Assembly (NCBI GenBank): GCA_963728145.1
Contig: CAVSJA010000007.1
Location: 372,001 to 436,000, forward strand
Direction of reading: 5' to 3'
DNA length: 64,000 nucleotides
Origin: CAVSJA01 sp963728145
GTDB taxonomy: Bacteria; Bacteroidota; Bacteroidia; Chitinophagales; Chitinophagaceae
Notes under the pieces: model-generated
Database searches by the model: none
Told to the model about the DNA's origin: nothing
What the model saw: only the letters and a program-made list of their open reading frames with translations
Translations under genes and position numbers: made by a program
In this document: piece by piece, positions 7,739 through 16,606 of the stretch
Numbering within the stretch: the stretch's first letter is position 1
Layout: each line of letters starts with the position of its first letter

Positions 7739-7807
7739 CTATCCCATCTTCTTATGTAGCCGCACCCAATTTCCGTTGAAAATAATTCCTGCAACAAGAA
7801 AACACCT

Positions 7808-8203
7808 ATGGCTCATCTCGTCCGACTCCCAAGATATATTGACTTCAGAGGAAGCCTGACCGTCCTTGACAACCTCGAGGAACTACTTCCATTTCCGGTC
7901 AGACGAGTCTTTTTTATTAATGCAGCAACTGATGCTCTTCGCGGAGGACATCGCCACCATGTAACTCGCCAGGCGGTTATTTGCATCCAGGGAGCATGTA
8001 TTGTTTCCAATAATGACGGAAACCAACAGGGGGATTATGTACTCGATAGTCCTTCCAAATGCCTGTTGCTGGAAACTTACGATTGGCACGCCATGCATTC
8101 GTTCACACAGAATGCCATTCTACTTGTCTTCGCTTCTGAATGTTTTAATCCCGACGATTACATTTACGAACCGTACAAAGAAACAGTCAATGATAGCGTA
8201 TGA
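7808..8203 (+). CDS. WxcM/FdtA-like sugar nucleotide 3,4-ketoisomerase
   Basis: A 131-residue cupin. Family motifs are IDFRGSLTVLDN near the N-terminus, the metal/base motif RGGHRHHVTRQAV near residues 45-57 and YVLDSPSKCLLLETYDWHAMHSF in the C-terminal half. FdtA and QdtA convert dTDP-4-keto-6-deoxy-glucose to its 3-keto isomer, the step before 3-amination. The next gene is the matching aminotransferase and overlaps this one by 14 bases, which supports the assignment. No rmlA or rmlB is present nearby, so the dTDP-sugar must come from elsewhere. The product (Fuc3N-like or Qui3N-like) cannot be decided. Confidence 0.8.
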   Translation: MAHLVRLPRYIDFRGSLTVLDNLEELLPFPVRRVFFINAATDALRGGHRHHVTRQAVICIQGACIVSNNDGNQQGDYVLDSPSKCLLLETYDWHAMHSFTQNAILLVFASECFNPDDYIYEPYKETVNDSV

Positions 8204-9275
8204 GGATCTGAAAAAACTTAATGCTCGATGGGAAGCCGGATATAAAGAATGCCTCAACAAAATACTCGCCAGTGGTTGGTATATTTTAGGTGAAGAAGTA
8301 ATGGAATTTGAGAAGGAGTTCGCTCATTTTAATCATTCAAAATACTGTATAGGAGTTGCCAATGGCCTCGATGCGCTTATCCTTGCGCTTCGTGCTCTTG
8401 ATCTTCCGAAAGGGTCGGAAGTCATTGTTCCCTCGAATACTTATATTGCTACCATTCTCGCTATTGTCCATAATAATCTCATTCCCGTACTTGCTGAACC
8501 TGATATTGCAACTTATAACCTGACTTCAAGAACTATAGAACCTTGTCTTAGTTCAAAAACAAAAGCGATACTTGTTGTTCATCTTTATGGCAAGTGTTGC
8601 CCGATGGATGAAATAATACATCTGGCTAAGGATAGAGGAATTGCATTGGTAGAGGATTGCGCACAATCACATGGAGCCCGTTATAAAAACCGACTGTGCG
8701 GGACATTTGGTCTTGTTGCAGGAATTAGTTTTTATCCAACGAAGAACCTCGGTGCTCTTGGTGATGGAGGAGCTGTGATCACAAATGATGAAAATGTTTT
8801 TGAAATAATAAAACAATTGCGCAATTATGGATCGCAGGTTAAATATTACAATGAAAGAGTAGGTTATAATTCAAGACTGGATGAATTGCAGGCTGCATTC
8901 TTACGTATCAAATTAAGAGAGCTTGACAATATCAATCAACATAAAAGAAAACTTGCCGCCCTCTATTTTGAAAACCTAAAGGATGATTTTATTAAGCCGC
9001 AACAACACAAGGATCATTTTGACGTGTTTCATATTTTCAATGTGCGGCATGAACAACGAGATAAGTTGAGAGAGCATCTTAAGAAGCACGATATAGGAAC
9101 AGAAATCCATTACCCTGTGCCGCCCCACCAACAGAAAGCATTAAGCAAATTGTATAAAGGAAAATCCTTTCCGGTTTCGGAAACCATCCACCGCACTACG
9201 TTGAGTTTACCATGTTCTTTTTGTCATAATGAATCTGATATTGCCCGGGTGATTGAGGTGATGAATGCGTTTTGA
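8190..9275 (+). CDS. DegT/DnrJ/EryC1 family sugar aminotransferase
   Basis: A 361-residue PLP-dependent enzyme. The ATG at 8190 (MIAYEDLKKLNARW) matches the family start and overlaps the ketoisomerase, implying translational coupling. Motifs: GVANGLDALILALRAL (cofactor phosphate region), VPSNTYIATILA, VEDCAQSHGA, the Schiff-base lysine in FYPTKNLGALGDGGA and RLDELQAAFLRIKL near the C-terminus. It should aminate the 3-keto sugar made by the upstream isomerase (FdtB/QdtB type), using glutamate. With the GT14-like gene it forms a small surface-glycan module. Confidence 0.87.
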   Translation: MIAYEDLKKLNARWEAGYKECLNKILASGWYILGEEVMEFEKEFAHFNHSKYCIGVANGLDALILALRALDLPKGSEVIVPSNTYIATILAIVHNNLIPVLAEPDIATYNLTSRTIEPCLSSKTKAILVVHLYGKCCPMDEIIHLAKDRGIALVEDCAQSHGARYKNRLCGTFGLVAGISFYPTKNLGALGDGGAVITNDENVFEIIKQLRNYGSQVKYYNERVGYNSRLDELQAAFLRIKLRELDNINQHKRKLAALYFENLKDDFIKPQQHKDHFDVFHIFNVRHEQRDKLREHLKKHDIGTEIHYPVPPHQQKALSKLYKGKSFPVSETIHRTTLSLPCSFCHNESDIARVIEVMNAF

Positions 9276-9282
9276 ATAGTCC

Positions 9283-9307
9283 AAAAAAAAGCTCCCAATT
9301 GGGAGCT
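9283..9307 (-). terminator. Terminator for the H1-like gene
   Basis: An 18-base perfect palindrome AGCTCCCAATTGGGAGCT (9290-9307) lies between convergent genes. On the minus strand it is followed by eight T residues, so it terminates the minus-strand gene; on the plus strand there is no strong T run. Confidence 0.8.
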
Positions 9308-9332
9308 GACTGGTTTCAACCAATAAAATTAT

Positions 9333-9716
9333 TTAAAAGCCACGGTCGCTATTGCCACCACTGTTTGAATCTCCACCTCCCCAATTACCTGAAGGTTGGG
9401 TTTCAGGAACTGGTTCCTGTGCTGGTGCTTGAACTGGCTCTCTTGGAGGAGCAGGTGCGGGTCTCACTGCAGCGGCTGGCTGTTTCGGTGCTGCTTTCTT
9501 TTTCGGCGCAGCTTTCTTTTTAGCTTTTTTTGCGGGTGCTTTTTTCTTGGGTGCTTTTCTTTTTACGGCTTTTTTTGCTGCCTTTCTTTTTGGAGCTGCT
9601 TTCTTTTTGGCTTTCTTCTTTGGAGCTGCTTTTTTAGCTTTCCTGGCAGGCCTTTTTGCTGCTCTCCTTTTTGGAGCAGCTTTTTTCTTTGCTGACTTTT
9701 TCTTTGCTTTAGCCAT
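9333..9716 (-). CDS. Histone H1-like lysine/alanine/proline-rich protein
   Basis: 127 residues of low complexity. Residues 1-80 consist of repeated AKKKAAPK / AAKKA words with many Arg and Pro; residues 80-105 are Pro/Ala/Glu-rich; the last 20 are Gly/Asn/Ser-rich (GNWGGGDSNSGG). This resembles histone H1-like or AlgP-like bacterial DNA-binding tails and suggests nonspecific nucleoid binding. No globular domain is seen. It points against its neighbours and has its own terminator, so it is a separate unit. The function is inferred from composition only. The lysine codons create long A/G tracts, which give open frames on the opposite strand that should be ignored. Confidence 0.75.
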   Translation of the reverse strand: MAKAKKKSAKKKAAPKRRAAKRPARKAKKAAPKKKAKKKAAPKRKAAKKAVKRKAPKKKAPAKKAKKKAAPKKKAAPKQPAAAVRPAPAPPREPVQAPAQEPVPETQPSGNWGGGDSNSGGNSDRGF

Positions 9717-9829
9717 AAGGTGTTGAGTTTTTAATAGTCGAATAAATTCAAAATGAGATTGTGGTTAAATGAAAGTAAAAGCTACGGAGAAAAATTGAAT
9801 ATTAAAACTGCGATGTATCATTTATGAAA

Positions 9830-9953
9830 GTTTGGCGTTTGGTGTTTGGCGTTTGGCGTTTGAAGCACACTAAGGACCCGATTGCTGGCGATTATTCTTG
9901 ATGTTGTAAATTAAGAACGCCAAACTCCAAACGCCAAACGCCAAACGCCGAAC
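9830..9953. repeat. Heptad-word hairpin (GTTTGGC family)
   Basis: Left arm 9830-9862 is four to five tandem copies of GTTTGGC with one variant. Right arm 9916-9953 is the reverse-complement array (AACGCCA words, one variant). A 53-base spacer separates them. It lies upstream of the rplK promoter, behind the H1-like gene. Confidence 0.8.
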
Positions 9954-9963
9954 AAAAAAAGGC

Positions 9964-9994
9964 TTGTTCGGTTAGGTGATTTCCCCTACCTTTG
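9964..9994 (+). promoter_or_regulatory. Promoter of rplK-rplA-rplJ-rplL
   Basis: TTG at 9964-9966, a 20-base spacer and TACCTTTG at 9987-9994. The extended match TACCTTTGC is shared with the tRNA and rpoB promoters. It is about 143 bases upstream of rplK. It gives the ribosomal-protein genes their own promoter, needed because nusG is separated from them. Confidence 0.72.
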
Positions 9995-10034
9995 CGCTCC
10001 CCAAAGAAAGTTCTTTGTTTTTCTTTCCCGATAA

Positions 10035-10052
10035 TCCCGATAGCAATCGGGA
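10035..10052. repeat. CCCGAT palindrome
   Basis: TCCCGATAGCAATCGGGA, an 18-base imperfect palindrome in the rplK leader. Near-identical palindromes occur in a tRNA relic at 4317 and, with other centres, at 36157, 40552 and 59061. Confidence 0.6.
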
Positions 10053-10137
10053 CGGGATGAGGAATTTGGGAGATCAAGTACTCCAACGGCTTCGGCAAGA
10101 GGATGGAAAGATCGCTAGAACCAATAAATCAATAAAA

Positions 10138-10583
10138 ATGGCAAAAGAAATTACCGGCTTCGTTAAGCTGCAGGTAAAAGGCGGCCAGGCCAATCCTGCG
10201 CCACCTGTAGGTCCTGCATCTCGGTTCCAAGGGTATTAATATCATGGAATTCTGCAAGCAGTTCAATGCACGCACGCAGGACAAAATGGGAAAGGTACTT
10301 CCCGTATTAATCACTGTTTATTCCGACAAGTCTTTTGAGTTTGTTATTAAAACTCCTCCCGCATCCGTTCAGTTGCTGGAAGCTGCCAAATTGCAAAGCG
10401 GTTCAAAAGAACCCAACCGTACAAAGGTTGGTAAGGTAAGCTGGTCCCAGGTAGAAGCATATCGCAAAGGATAAGATGCCTGACCTGAATTGCTTCACCG
10501 TTGAAAGCGCTATGCGCATGGTTGCAGGTACTGCCCGCAGCATGGGAATTACTGTTGAAGGTAAAGCTCCGTGGGACAATTAA
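10138..10583 (+). CDS. rplK: 50S ribosomal protein L11, interrupted by two +1 insertions
   Basis: L11 binds the GTPase-associated region of 23S rRNA. The N-terminal MAKEITGFVKLQVKGGQANP and the C-terminal RNA-binding part (GSKEPNRTKVGKVSW, GTARSMGITVEG) are clear but lie in three frames. Extra bases are T at 10219 (within PVGPALGSKGI) and T at about 10460 (within VEAIAKDKMPDLN). Without them the gene encodes 147 residues, the normal length. As written it stops after 33 residues. First gene of the rplKAJL unit, behind its own promoter. Confidence 0.92.
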
Positions 10584-10612
10584 TCACTCACCGATTCTAA
10601 AACTGAATGACA

Positions 10613-11331
10613 ATGGGAAGAATCTCCAAAAAAAGAAAAGCAGTCGAAGCTAAAGTTGATAAAAATAAAGCTATACTCACTGAAAGAAGCTTCATCATTG
10701 GTTAAGGAAGTGAACACAACCAAATTTGATGCTTCTGTTGATCTGCATATCCGTTTGGGTGTTGATCCAAAAAAAGCTGACCAGGCGATCCGTGGTACCG
10801 TTAAGCTTACCTCACGGAACCGGTAAAACTAAAAAAGTATTGGTACTTTGCACTCCCGATAAAGAAGCAGATGCAAGAGCTGCAGGTGCTGACTTTGTTG
10901 GTCTCGATGAATTTGTTCAAAAGATCGAAGGTGGTTGGGTGGATGTTGATGTAATTGTTGCAACTCCTTCAGTAATGCCTAAGATTGGTAAGCTGGGTAA
11001 GATATTAGGTCCTCGTAACCTGATGCCGAACCCAAAGACTGGTACTGTTACCAATGATGTCGCTGCTGCTGTTAATGAAGTAAAAGGTGGTAAGATCGCT
11101 TTCAAAGTTGATAAGGCAGGTATCATTCACGCTTCTATCGGACGTGTAAGCTTTACACCTGATAAGATTGCTGAAAACAGCCATGAACTGATCAATGCGA
11201 TTATCAAAGCAAAGCCATCTTCTGCAAAAGGTACTTACCTGAGAAGTGTATTCATGGCTAGCAGCATGAGCCCTGGCATTGAAATCGACACTAAAACTCT
11301 TAATGAACTAATTCTGTTAAGCAGATCATGA
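10613..11331 (+). CDS. rplA: 50S ribosomal protein L1, interrupted by at least two +1 insertions
   Basis: L1 forms the mobile L1 stalk. Start MGRISKKRKAVEAKV; the body contains LGPRNLMPNPKTGTVT and GKIAFKVDKAGIIHASIGR, the family core. Extra bases are A at about 10673 (before the YSLKEASSLV segment) and A at 10803/10804 (before LPHGTGKTKKVLVL). A third is possible near 11300: the current C-terminus, TLNELILLSRS, is unusual, and one base fewer would end the protein near 11311 at about 232 residues, the usual length. All other segments read without error. Confidence 0.9.
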
Positions 11332-11344
11332 CAAATAATTTGTT

Positions 11345-11892
11345 ATGACAAAAGATCAAAAAAACGAAGTGATTGAAGTGTTGAAAGAGAAATTCTCTCA
11401 ATACAACAATTTCTATGTTACCAATACAGAAGCCTTAACCGTTGCGCAGGTAAGTAAATTGCGCCGGATCTGCTTCAGACAAGAAAGTAGAAATGAAGGT
11501 GGCTAAGAACACCCTGATCAAAAAAGCACTGGAAAATCTCGATAGTACGAGGTTTACCGGAATGTTTGACTCTCTTGCACGGAGTAACTGCTTTATTGTT
11601 CAGTGAAAATGCCAAAGAGCCTGCATTGATCATCATCAAGTTTCCGTAAGGAGACTAACACGGAAAAGCCTGTATTGAAAGCAGCATTCATTGATGGGGA
11701 TGTATTCGCGGGTAATGATCAACTGAAAGTCCTTACCACACTCAAGAGCAAGAATGATCTTATTGGTGAAATCATCTGGCTTGTTGCAATCACCTGCTAA
11801 AAATGTCATCAGCGGCATTGAATGCAGGGAACAAACTGGCAGCGTTGGTGAAAGCTTTGGAAGACAGCGCAGCAGAGCAGCGTCTAATCTGA
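11345..11892 (+). CDS. rplJ: 50S ribosomal protein L10, interrupted by five +1 insertions
   Basis: L10 anchors L7/L12 dimers on the ribosome. The start MTKDQKNEVIEVLKEKF and the segments KVAKNTLIKKALEN, GVTALLFS, EKPVLKAAFIDGDVF and LAALVKALEDS match the family but lie in different frames. Extra bases: A at 11477, G at 11577, one T in 11641-11643 (or one base in the ATC repeat just before), T at 11777 and G at 11814/11815. With these removed the gene encodes 180 residues ending EQRLI, normal for L10. This is the most damaged frame in the window. Confidence 0.9.
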
Positions 11893-11929
11893 TTTCACAT
11901 TTGCAAATAAATAAATCCTAAGTATTCCT

Positions 11930-11975
11930 GGCCGGAGGTAAAATCAGAGACAAATTTTTTTAAACCCTCCGCCGG
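11930..11975 (+). other. Possible hairpin between rplJ and rplL
   Basis: GGCCGGAGG near 11930 can pair with CCTCC-G-CCGG at 11966-11975 around an A/T-rich loop with a T7 run. It could adjust rplL expression relative to rplJ (L7/L12 is needed in excess). Weak evidence. Confidence 0.3.
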
Positions 11976-12013
11976 ATCTTGATATGAAATGAAGGCGGAA
12001 AAAATTTAAAACT

Positions 12014-12394
12014 ATGGCAGATTTAAAAGCATTTGCAGAACAGCTGGTAAGCCTTACTGTAAAAGAAGTAAACGAATTAGCAAAGATTCTGAAAGAAGAG
12101 TATGGTATCGAACCGGCAGCTGCTGCGGTAGCTGTTGCAGCAGGTCCTGCTGCAGGTGGCGGTGCTCCTGCTGTTGAAGAAAAGACTTCTTTCAACGTGA
12201 TCCTGAAAAGCAGTGGTGCTAATAAGCTGAATGTCGTTAAGATCGTTAAAGATCTTACTGGTCTTGGACTGAAAGAAGCAAAAGACCTGGTTGATGGTGC
12301 TCCAAAGCCAGTTAAAGAAGGCGTGAGCAAAGCTGATGCTGAAGCACTTGTAGCTAAGCTGAAAGAAGCTGGTGCTGATGTAGAAATACAGTAA
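12014..12394 (+). CDS. rplL: 50S ribosomal protein L7/L12
   Basis: 126 residues. The N-terminal dimerisation helices (MADLKAFAEQLVSLTVKEVNEL) are joined by an Ala/Gly hinge (about residues 35-55) to the C-terminal factor-binding domain with KTSFNVILKS, KLNVVKIVKDLTGLGLKEAKDLVD and EAEALVAKLKEAGADVE-type motifs. It recruits translational GTPases. The frame is intact, in contrast to rplK, rplA and rplJ just upstream. A strong terminator follows. Confidence 0.96.
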   Translation: MADLKAFAEQLVSLTVKEVNELAKILKEEYGIEPAAAAVAVAAGPAAGGGAPAVEEKTSFNVILKSSGANKLNVVKIVKDLTGLGLKEAKDLVDGAPKPVKEGVSKADAEALVAKLKEAGADVEIQ

Positions 12395-12416
12395 TAAGAA
12401 TCCTGAATTTTTAGAT

Positions 12417-12453
12417 AGTCCCGGCGCCTATGAAGGAGCCGGGACTTTGTTTT
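12417..12453 (+). terminator. Terminator after rplL
   Basis: Stem AGTCCCGGC (12417-12425) / GCCGGGACT (12438-12446) followed by TTGTTTTT. It separates the ribosomal-protein genes from rpoBC. Confidence 0.9.
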
Positions 12454-12482
12454 TCGGTCTGGAATTTGCGGAAGGGGACCGC

Positions 12483-12512
12483 TTGTTTGTTCGTTCGAAT
12501 TCCTTACCTTTG
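12483..12512 (+). promoter_or_regulatory. Promoter of rpoB-rpoC
   Basis: TTG at 12483-12485, a 19-base spacer and TACCTTTG at 12505-12512. The leader to the rpoB ATG is about 170 bases. Together with the preceding terminator this indicates independent expression of rpoBC. Confidence 0.72.
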
Positions 12513-12687
12513 CCCTCCCTTTTAATCGGGCTAATTAGCATAAGGGTATTACTAAATGGCCAAAATCAATGTAATTACCTGTTAATCAAATTTTTGGAAA
12601 TTCTCTTTTGAAAAAATGTAAGAATTGCCAGAAGGATTTTTTTGTCTATAGACCAATTCGACATCTTTAAAACCGGTTATAACACAT

Positions 12688-15600
12688 ATGTCTTCAACAA
12701 AATTGCAAAGCAGGATCAACTTTGGAAAAATTAAAAACTTAGCCGAAGCTCCTGACCTGCTCGAAGTACAGATCCAATCTTTTAAAGACTTTTTCCAGCT
12801 AGAAACCACTCCGGACAAACGTAACAATGAAGGGTTGTTTAAAGTGTTTAAGGAAAACTTCCCCATCACTGACACCCGAAACATTTTTGTTCTCGAGTTC
12901 CTGGATTATTTTATCGATCCTCCTCGCTATACGATCGAAGAGTGTATGGAAAGAGGATTGACCTATGCTGTTCCTTTAAAAGCGAAGTTGAGATTGAGCT
13001 GTAATGATGAGGAGCACGTGGATTTCCAAACGATCGTCCAGGATGTATTCCTTGGAAATATTCCATACATGACTCCGCGCGGAACGTTTGTGATCAACGG
13101 AGCTGAACGTGTAGTTGTATCGCAATTGCATCGCTCACCCGGTGTGTTCTTTGGTCAGTCATTGCATCCCAATGGAACAAAGATCTATTCCGCACGTGTG
13201 ATACCTTTCAAAGGTGCGTGGATGGAATTCGCGACAGACATCAACAACGTGATGTATGCGTATATCGATAGAAAGAAAAAATTCCCGGTTACTACTTTGC
13301 TTCGTTCTATCGGTTACGAAACAGATAAAGACATTCTCGAGTTGTTCGGAATGGCGGATGAAGTTAAGGCGGAGAAGAAACCTCTCTCTAAGTATATTGG
13401 CCGTCGTCTCGCTGCACGTGTATTGAGAAGTTGGGTAGAAGATTTCGTAGATGAAGATACTGGTGAAGTTGTATCTATCGAAAGAAACGAAGTTGTTCTC
13501 GAGCGTGATTCTGTTCTTGATGACGAAGCGATCGAAATGATCAGCGAAATGGATGTGAAGAGTGTATTCGTGCAGAAAGAAGATGTTGGGGGAGACTTCG
13601 CGATCATCTATAACACATTAAATAAAGATACTTCTAATAGTGAACTCGAAGCGGTTCAGCATATCTATCGCCAATTGCGCGGTGCTGACGCTCCGGATAA
13701 TGAAACTGCGAGAGGTATTATCGATAAATTATTCTTTTCTGACAAGCGCTATGATCTCGGTGAAGTTGGTCGCTATAAGATCAACCGCAAGCTGAATCTC
13801 GAATCTCCGCTGGATCAGAAAACATTGACCAAGGAAGATATCATCGAGATCATCAAGTATCTCGTTCGCCTCACCAATGGTAAGGCTGAGATTGATGATA
13901 TCGATCACCTCAGCAATCGTCGCGTTCGTACAGTAGGTGAGCAGTTGTATGCTCAGTTCGGCGTAGGTCTTGCACGTATGGCAAGAACGATCCGTGAACG
14001 AATGAACGTACGTGACAATGAAGTGTTCACTCCTGTTGACCTGATCAATGCGAGAACGCTTTCATCTGTGATCAATTCCTTCTTTGGTACATCACAGTTG
14101 TCGCAGTTCCTTGATCAGACAAATCCGCTGAGTGAGATCACACACAAACGTCGTATTTCCGCACTCGGTCCCGGTGGTTTGAGCCGTGAAAGAGCGGGCT
14201 TCGAGGTTCGTGACGTTCACTATAGCCACTATGGTCGTCTCTGTACAATTGAAACGCCGGAAGGACCGAATATCGGTTTGATCTCGACGTTATGCGTACA
14301 CGCGAAGATCAATGAAATGGGTTTTATTGAGACGCCTTACCACAAAGCAGACAATGGTAAAGTAGATCTGAAGAAACTTACATTCCTGAGCGCAGAAGAA
14401 GAAGATATTGCCAAGATCGCGCAGGCAAGTGCGCCATTGAATGATAAAGGAGAGTTTGTAGAAGAGAAGGTTGTTTCCCGTCAAACCGGTGACTTCCCGA
14501 TCCTCGACAGACATGATGTAGAATATATGGATGTTGCGCCCAACCAGATCGTTGGATTGAGCGCCTCATTGATTCCATTCCTTGAGCACGATGACGCCAA
14601 CCGTGCGTTGATGGGATCAAACATGCAGCGCCAGGCAGTGCCATTGATCCGTCCGGAGAATCCAATTGTAGGAACCGGTTTGGAAGGCAAGGCTGCACGT
14701 GATGCACGTGTACAAATCCTTTCGGAAGGTGAGGGCGTTGTTGAATATGTTGACGGAAGTGAAATTCATGTTCGTTACGATCGTACAGAAGCTGATCGTT
14801 TGGTGAGCTTCGAAGATGATCTGAGAATATACAGGCTGACCAAGTTCATTAAGACTAACCAGGAAACCTGTATCAATCAAAAACCTGCGGTTAAGAAAGG
14901 ACAGCGCGTGAAGCGTGGAGACTTCCTTACTGAAGGTTATGCAGTACAGGCTGGTGAACTCGCATTGGGACGTAACCTGAAAGTTGCATTCATGCCATGG
15001 AAGGGTTACAATTTTGAAGATGCGATCGTAATTAATGAAAGGGTAGTACGTGAAGATCTCTTCACTTCAGTTCATATTTCTGAATATGAATTGGAAGTAC
15101 GCGACACCAAATTAGGTGAAGAAGAATTGACACCGGATATTCCAAACGTTTCTGAAGAAGCAACGAAAGACCTTGATGAAAATGGTATCATCCGTATGGG
15201 TGCTGCGATCAAGGAAGGAGATATCCTGATTGGTAAGATCACTCCGAAAGGAGAAAGCGATCCTACTCCTGAGGAAAAATTGCTTCGCGCAATCTTTGGT
15301 GACAAAGCAGGTGATGCAAAAGATGCTTCACTGAAAGCACCAAATGGTGTTGAAGGTGTTGTGATCGGGAAGAAACTTTTCCAACGTGCTAAGAAAGATA
15401 AGAACACAAAGATCCGTGAGAAAGCAGCATTGGAAAAACTGGAAAAGATCCATGAGAAGAATGAGGAAGAATTGAAAGAGCTGTTGTTGAATAAGCTTCA
15501 GACTTTATTAAGAGATAAATCATCTGCAGGTGTTGCAAACAACTTCGGTGAAGTGATGATTGGAAAAAGTGCGAAGTTCAATGCAAAAAACCTGGCAACA

Positions 15601-16491
15601 ATTGATTACCTCAACGTAAATCCGTTGGGATGGACAGGTGAAGCCAAAGTGGATGATCAGATCAATACCTTGTTGCACAACTACAGCATTAAGTATAACG
15701 AAGAGTTGGGTAGATACAAGCGCGAGAAGTTCAATATATCAATTGGTGATGAATTGCCTGCTGGTGTATTGAAGCTTGCCAAAGTTTATCTCGCTGTTAA
15801 GCGTAAGCTGAAAGTGGGAGATAAAATGGCGGGTCGTCATGGTAATAAAGGTATTGTTGCGAAGATCGTGCGTGCAGAAGATATGCCATTCCTGGATGAC
15901 GGAACTCCAGTTGATATTGTATTGAACCCACTTGGTGTACCAAGCCGTATGAACCTTGGACAGATCTATGAAACTGTTTTGGGTTGGGCTGGATTGAAAC
16001 TCGGTATCAAGTTCGCAACGCCCATATTCGATGGAGCTACTGTTGAAGAAATTGCTGATCATATCACCAAGGCAGGTTTGCCAAGTTTCGGTCATACTTT
16101 CCTGTTTGATGGTGAAACGGGAGAGCAATTCCACCAGAAAGCGACGGTGGGTGTGATCTATATGATCAAACTGCACCACATGGTGGATGACAAGATGCAC
16201 GCAAGAAGCATCGGACCTTATAGCCTGATCACTCAGCAACCGCTGGGAGGTAAGGCACAGTTCGGTGGACAGCGTTTTGGTGAGATGGAGGTTTGGGCAT
16301 TGGAAGCTTATGGTGCTTCGAATATTCTTCAGGAATTACTCACGCTTAAGTCAGATGATATCATTGGTCGCGCAAAAACTTACGAGGCCATTGTTAAAGG
16401 TGACAATATTCCAAGAGCAGGAGTTCCTGAATCCTTCAACGTGTTAGTCCATGAATTGAGAGGTCTTGGGCTTGATCTGAAATTCGAATAG
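12688..16491 (+). CDS. rpoB: DNA-directed RNA polymerase subunit beta
   Basis: 1267 residues. The rifampicin-pocket region is visible (FGTSQLSQFLDQTNPL, THKRRISALGPGGLSRERAGFEVRDVH), followed by GLSASLIPFLEHDDANRALMGSNMQRQAVP, and the C-terminal VGDKMAGRHGNKG and GGQRFGEMEVWALEAYGA. There are no frameshifts over 3.8 kb. The rifampicin contact residues look wild-type at a glance (SQF, DQ, HKRR, S). rpoC follows after a 115-base spacer holding a hairpin repeat. Confidence 0.98.
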   Translation: MSSTKLQSRINFGKIKNLAEAPDLLEVQIQSFKDFFQLETTPDKRNNEGLFKVFKENFPITDTRNIFVLEFLDYFIDPPRYTIEECMERGLTYAVPLKAKLRLSCNDEEHVDFQTIVQDVFLGNIPYMTPRGTFVINGAERVVVSQLHRSPGVFFGQSLHPNGTKIYSARVIPFKGAWMEFATDINNVMYAYIDRKKKFPVTTLLRSIGYETDKDILELFGMADEVKAEKKPLSKYIGRRLAARVLRSWVEDFVDEDTGEVVSIERNEVVLERDSVLDDEAIEMISEMDVKSVFVQKEDVGGDFAIIYNTLNKDTSNSELEAVQHIYRQLRGADAPDNETARGIIDKLFFSDKRYDLGEVGRYKINRKLNLESPLDQKTLTKEDIIEIIKYLVRLTNGKAEIDDIDHLSNRRVRTVGEQLYAQFGVGLARMARTIRERMNVRDNEVFTPVDLINARTLSSVINSFFGTSQLSQFLDQTNPLSEITHKRRISALGPGGLSRERAGFEVRDVHYSHYGRLCTIETPEGPNIGLISTLCVHAKINEMGFIETPYHKADNGKVDLKKLTFLSAEEEDIAKIAQASAPLNDKGEFVEEKVVSRQTGDFPILDRHDVEYMDVAPNQIVGLSASLIPFLEHDDANRALMGSNMQRQAVPLIRPENPIVGTGLEGKAARDARVQILSEGEGVVEYVDGSEIHVRYDRTEADRLVSFEDDLRIYRLTKFIKTNQETCINQKPAVKKGQRVKRGDFLTEGYAVQAGELALGRNLKVAFMPWKGYNFEDAIVINERVVREDLFTSVHISEYELEVRDTKLGEEELTPDIPNVSEEATKDLDENGIIRMGAAIKEGDILIGKITPKGESDPTPEEKLLRAIFGDKAGDAKDASLKAPNGVEGVVIGKKLFQRAKKDKNTKIREKAALEKLEKIHEKNEEELKELLLNKLQTLLRDKSSAGVANNFGEVMIGKSAKFNAKNLATIDYLNVNPLGWTGEAKVDDQINTLLHNYSIKYNEELGRYKREKFNISIGDELPAGVLKLAKVYLAVKRKLKVGDKMAGRHGNKGIVAKIVRAEDMPFLDDGTPVDIVLNPLGVPSRMNLGQIYETVLGWAGLKLGIKFATPIFDGATVEEIADHITKAGLPSFGHTFLFDGETGEQFHQKATVGVIYMIKLHHMVDDKMHARSIGPYSLITQQPLGGKAQFGGQRFGEMEVWALEAYGASNILQELLTLKSDDIIGRAKTYEAIVKGDNIPRAGVPESFNVLVHELRGLGLDLKFE

Positions 16492-16501
16492 TGCGCGAAG
16501 C

Positions 16502-16592
16502 AGCTACGAGCCGTGAGCTTCGAGCTGCGAGCATGGAAGTAATAATCTTTTTTTAATTATAGCTACGGGCTCGAAGCTCGTAGCTCAAAGCT
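16502..16592. repeat. Nonad-word hairpin between rpoB and rpoC (GAGCTNCGA family)
   Basis: Left arm 16502-16532 and right arm 16561-16592 are built of AGCTACGAGC / GAGCTTCGAGC words and are largely reverse complementary, separated by a 28-base AT-rich spacer. The structure fills almost the whole rpoB-rpoC gap and would be transcribed in the mRNA, ending about 15 bases before the rpoC start. Confidence 0.75.
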
Positions 16593-16606
16593 AAAAGCGG
16601 AATTAA

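Noticed and set aside
9272..9695. Cys/Phe-rich plus-strand frames opposite the H1-like gene
   Set aside because: They are shadows of lysine-rich codons; the minus-strand product has sensible composition and its own terminator.
4678..11815. Programmed +1 ribosomal frameshifting as the cause of the broken tuf and ribosomal-protein frames
   Set aside because: The shift sites share no stop codon, slippery codon or flanking structure. L10 alone would need five shifts and EF-Tu four, which is not compatible with high expression. Sequence error is simpler; only read evidence could revive the idea.
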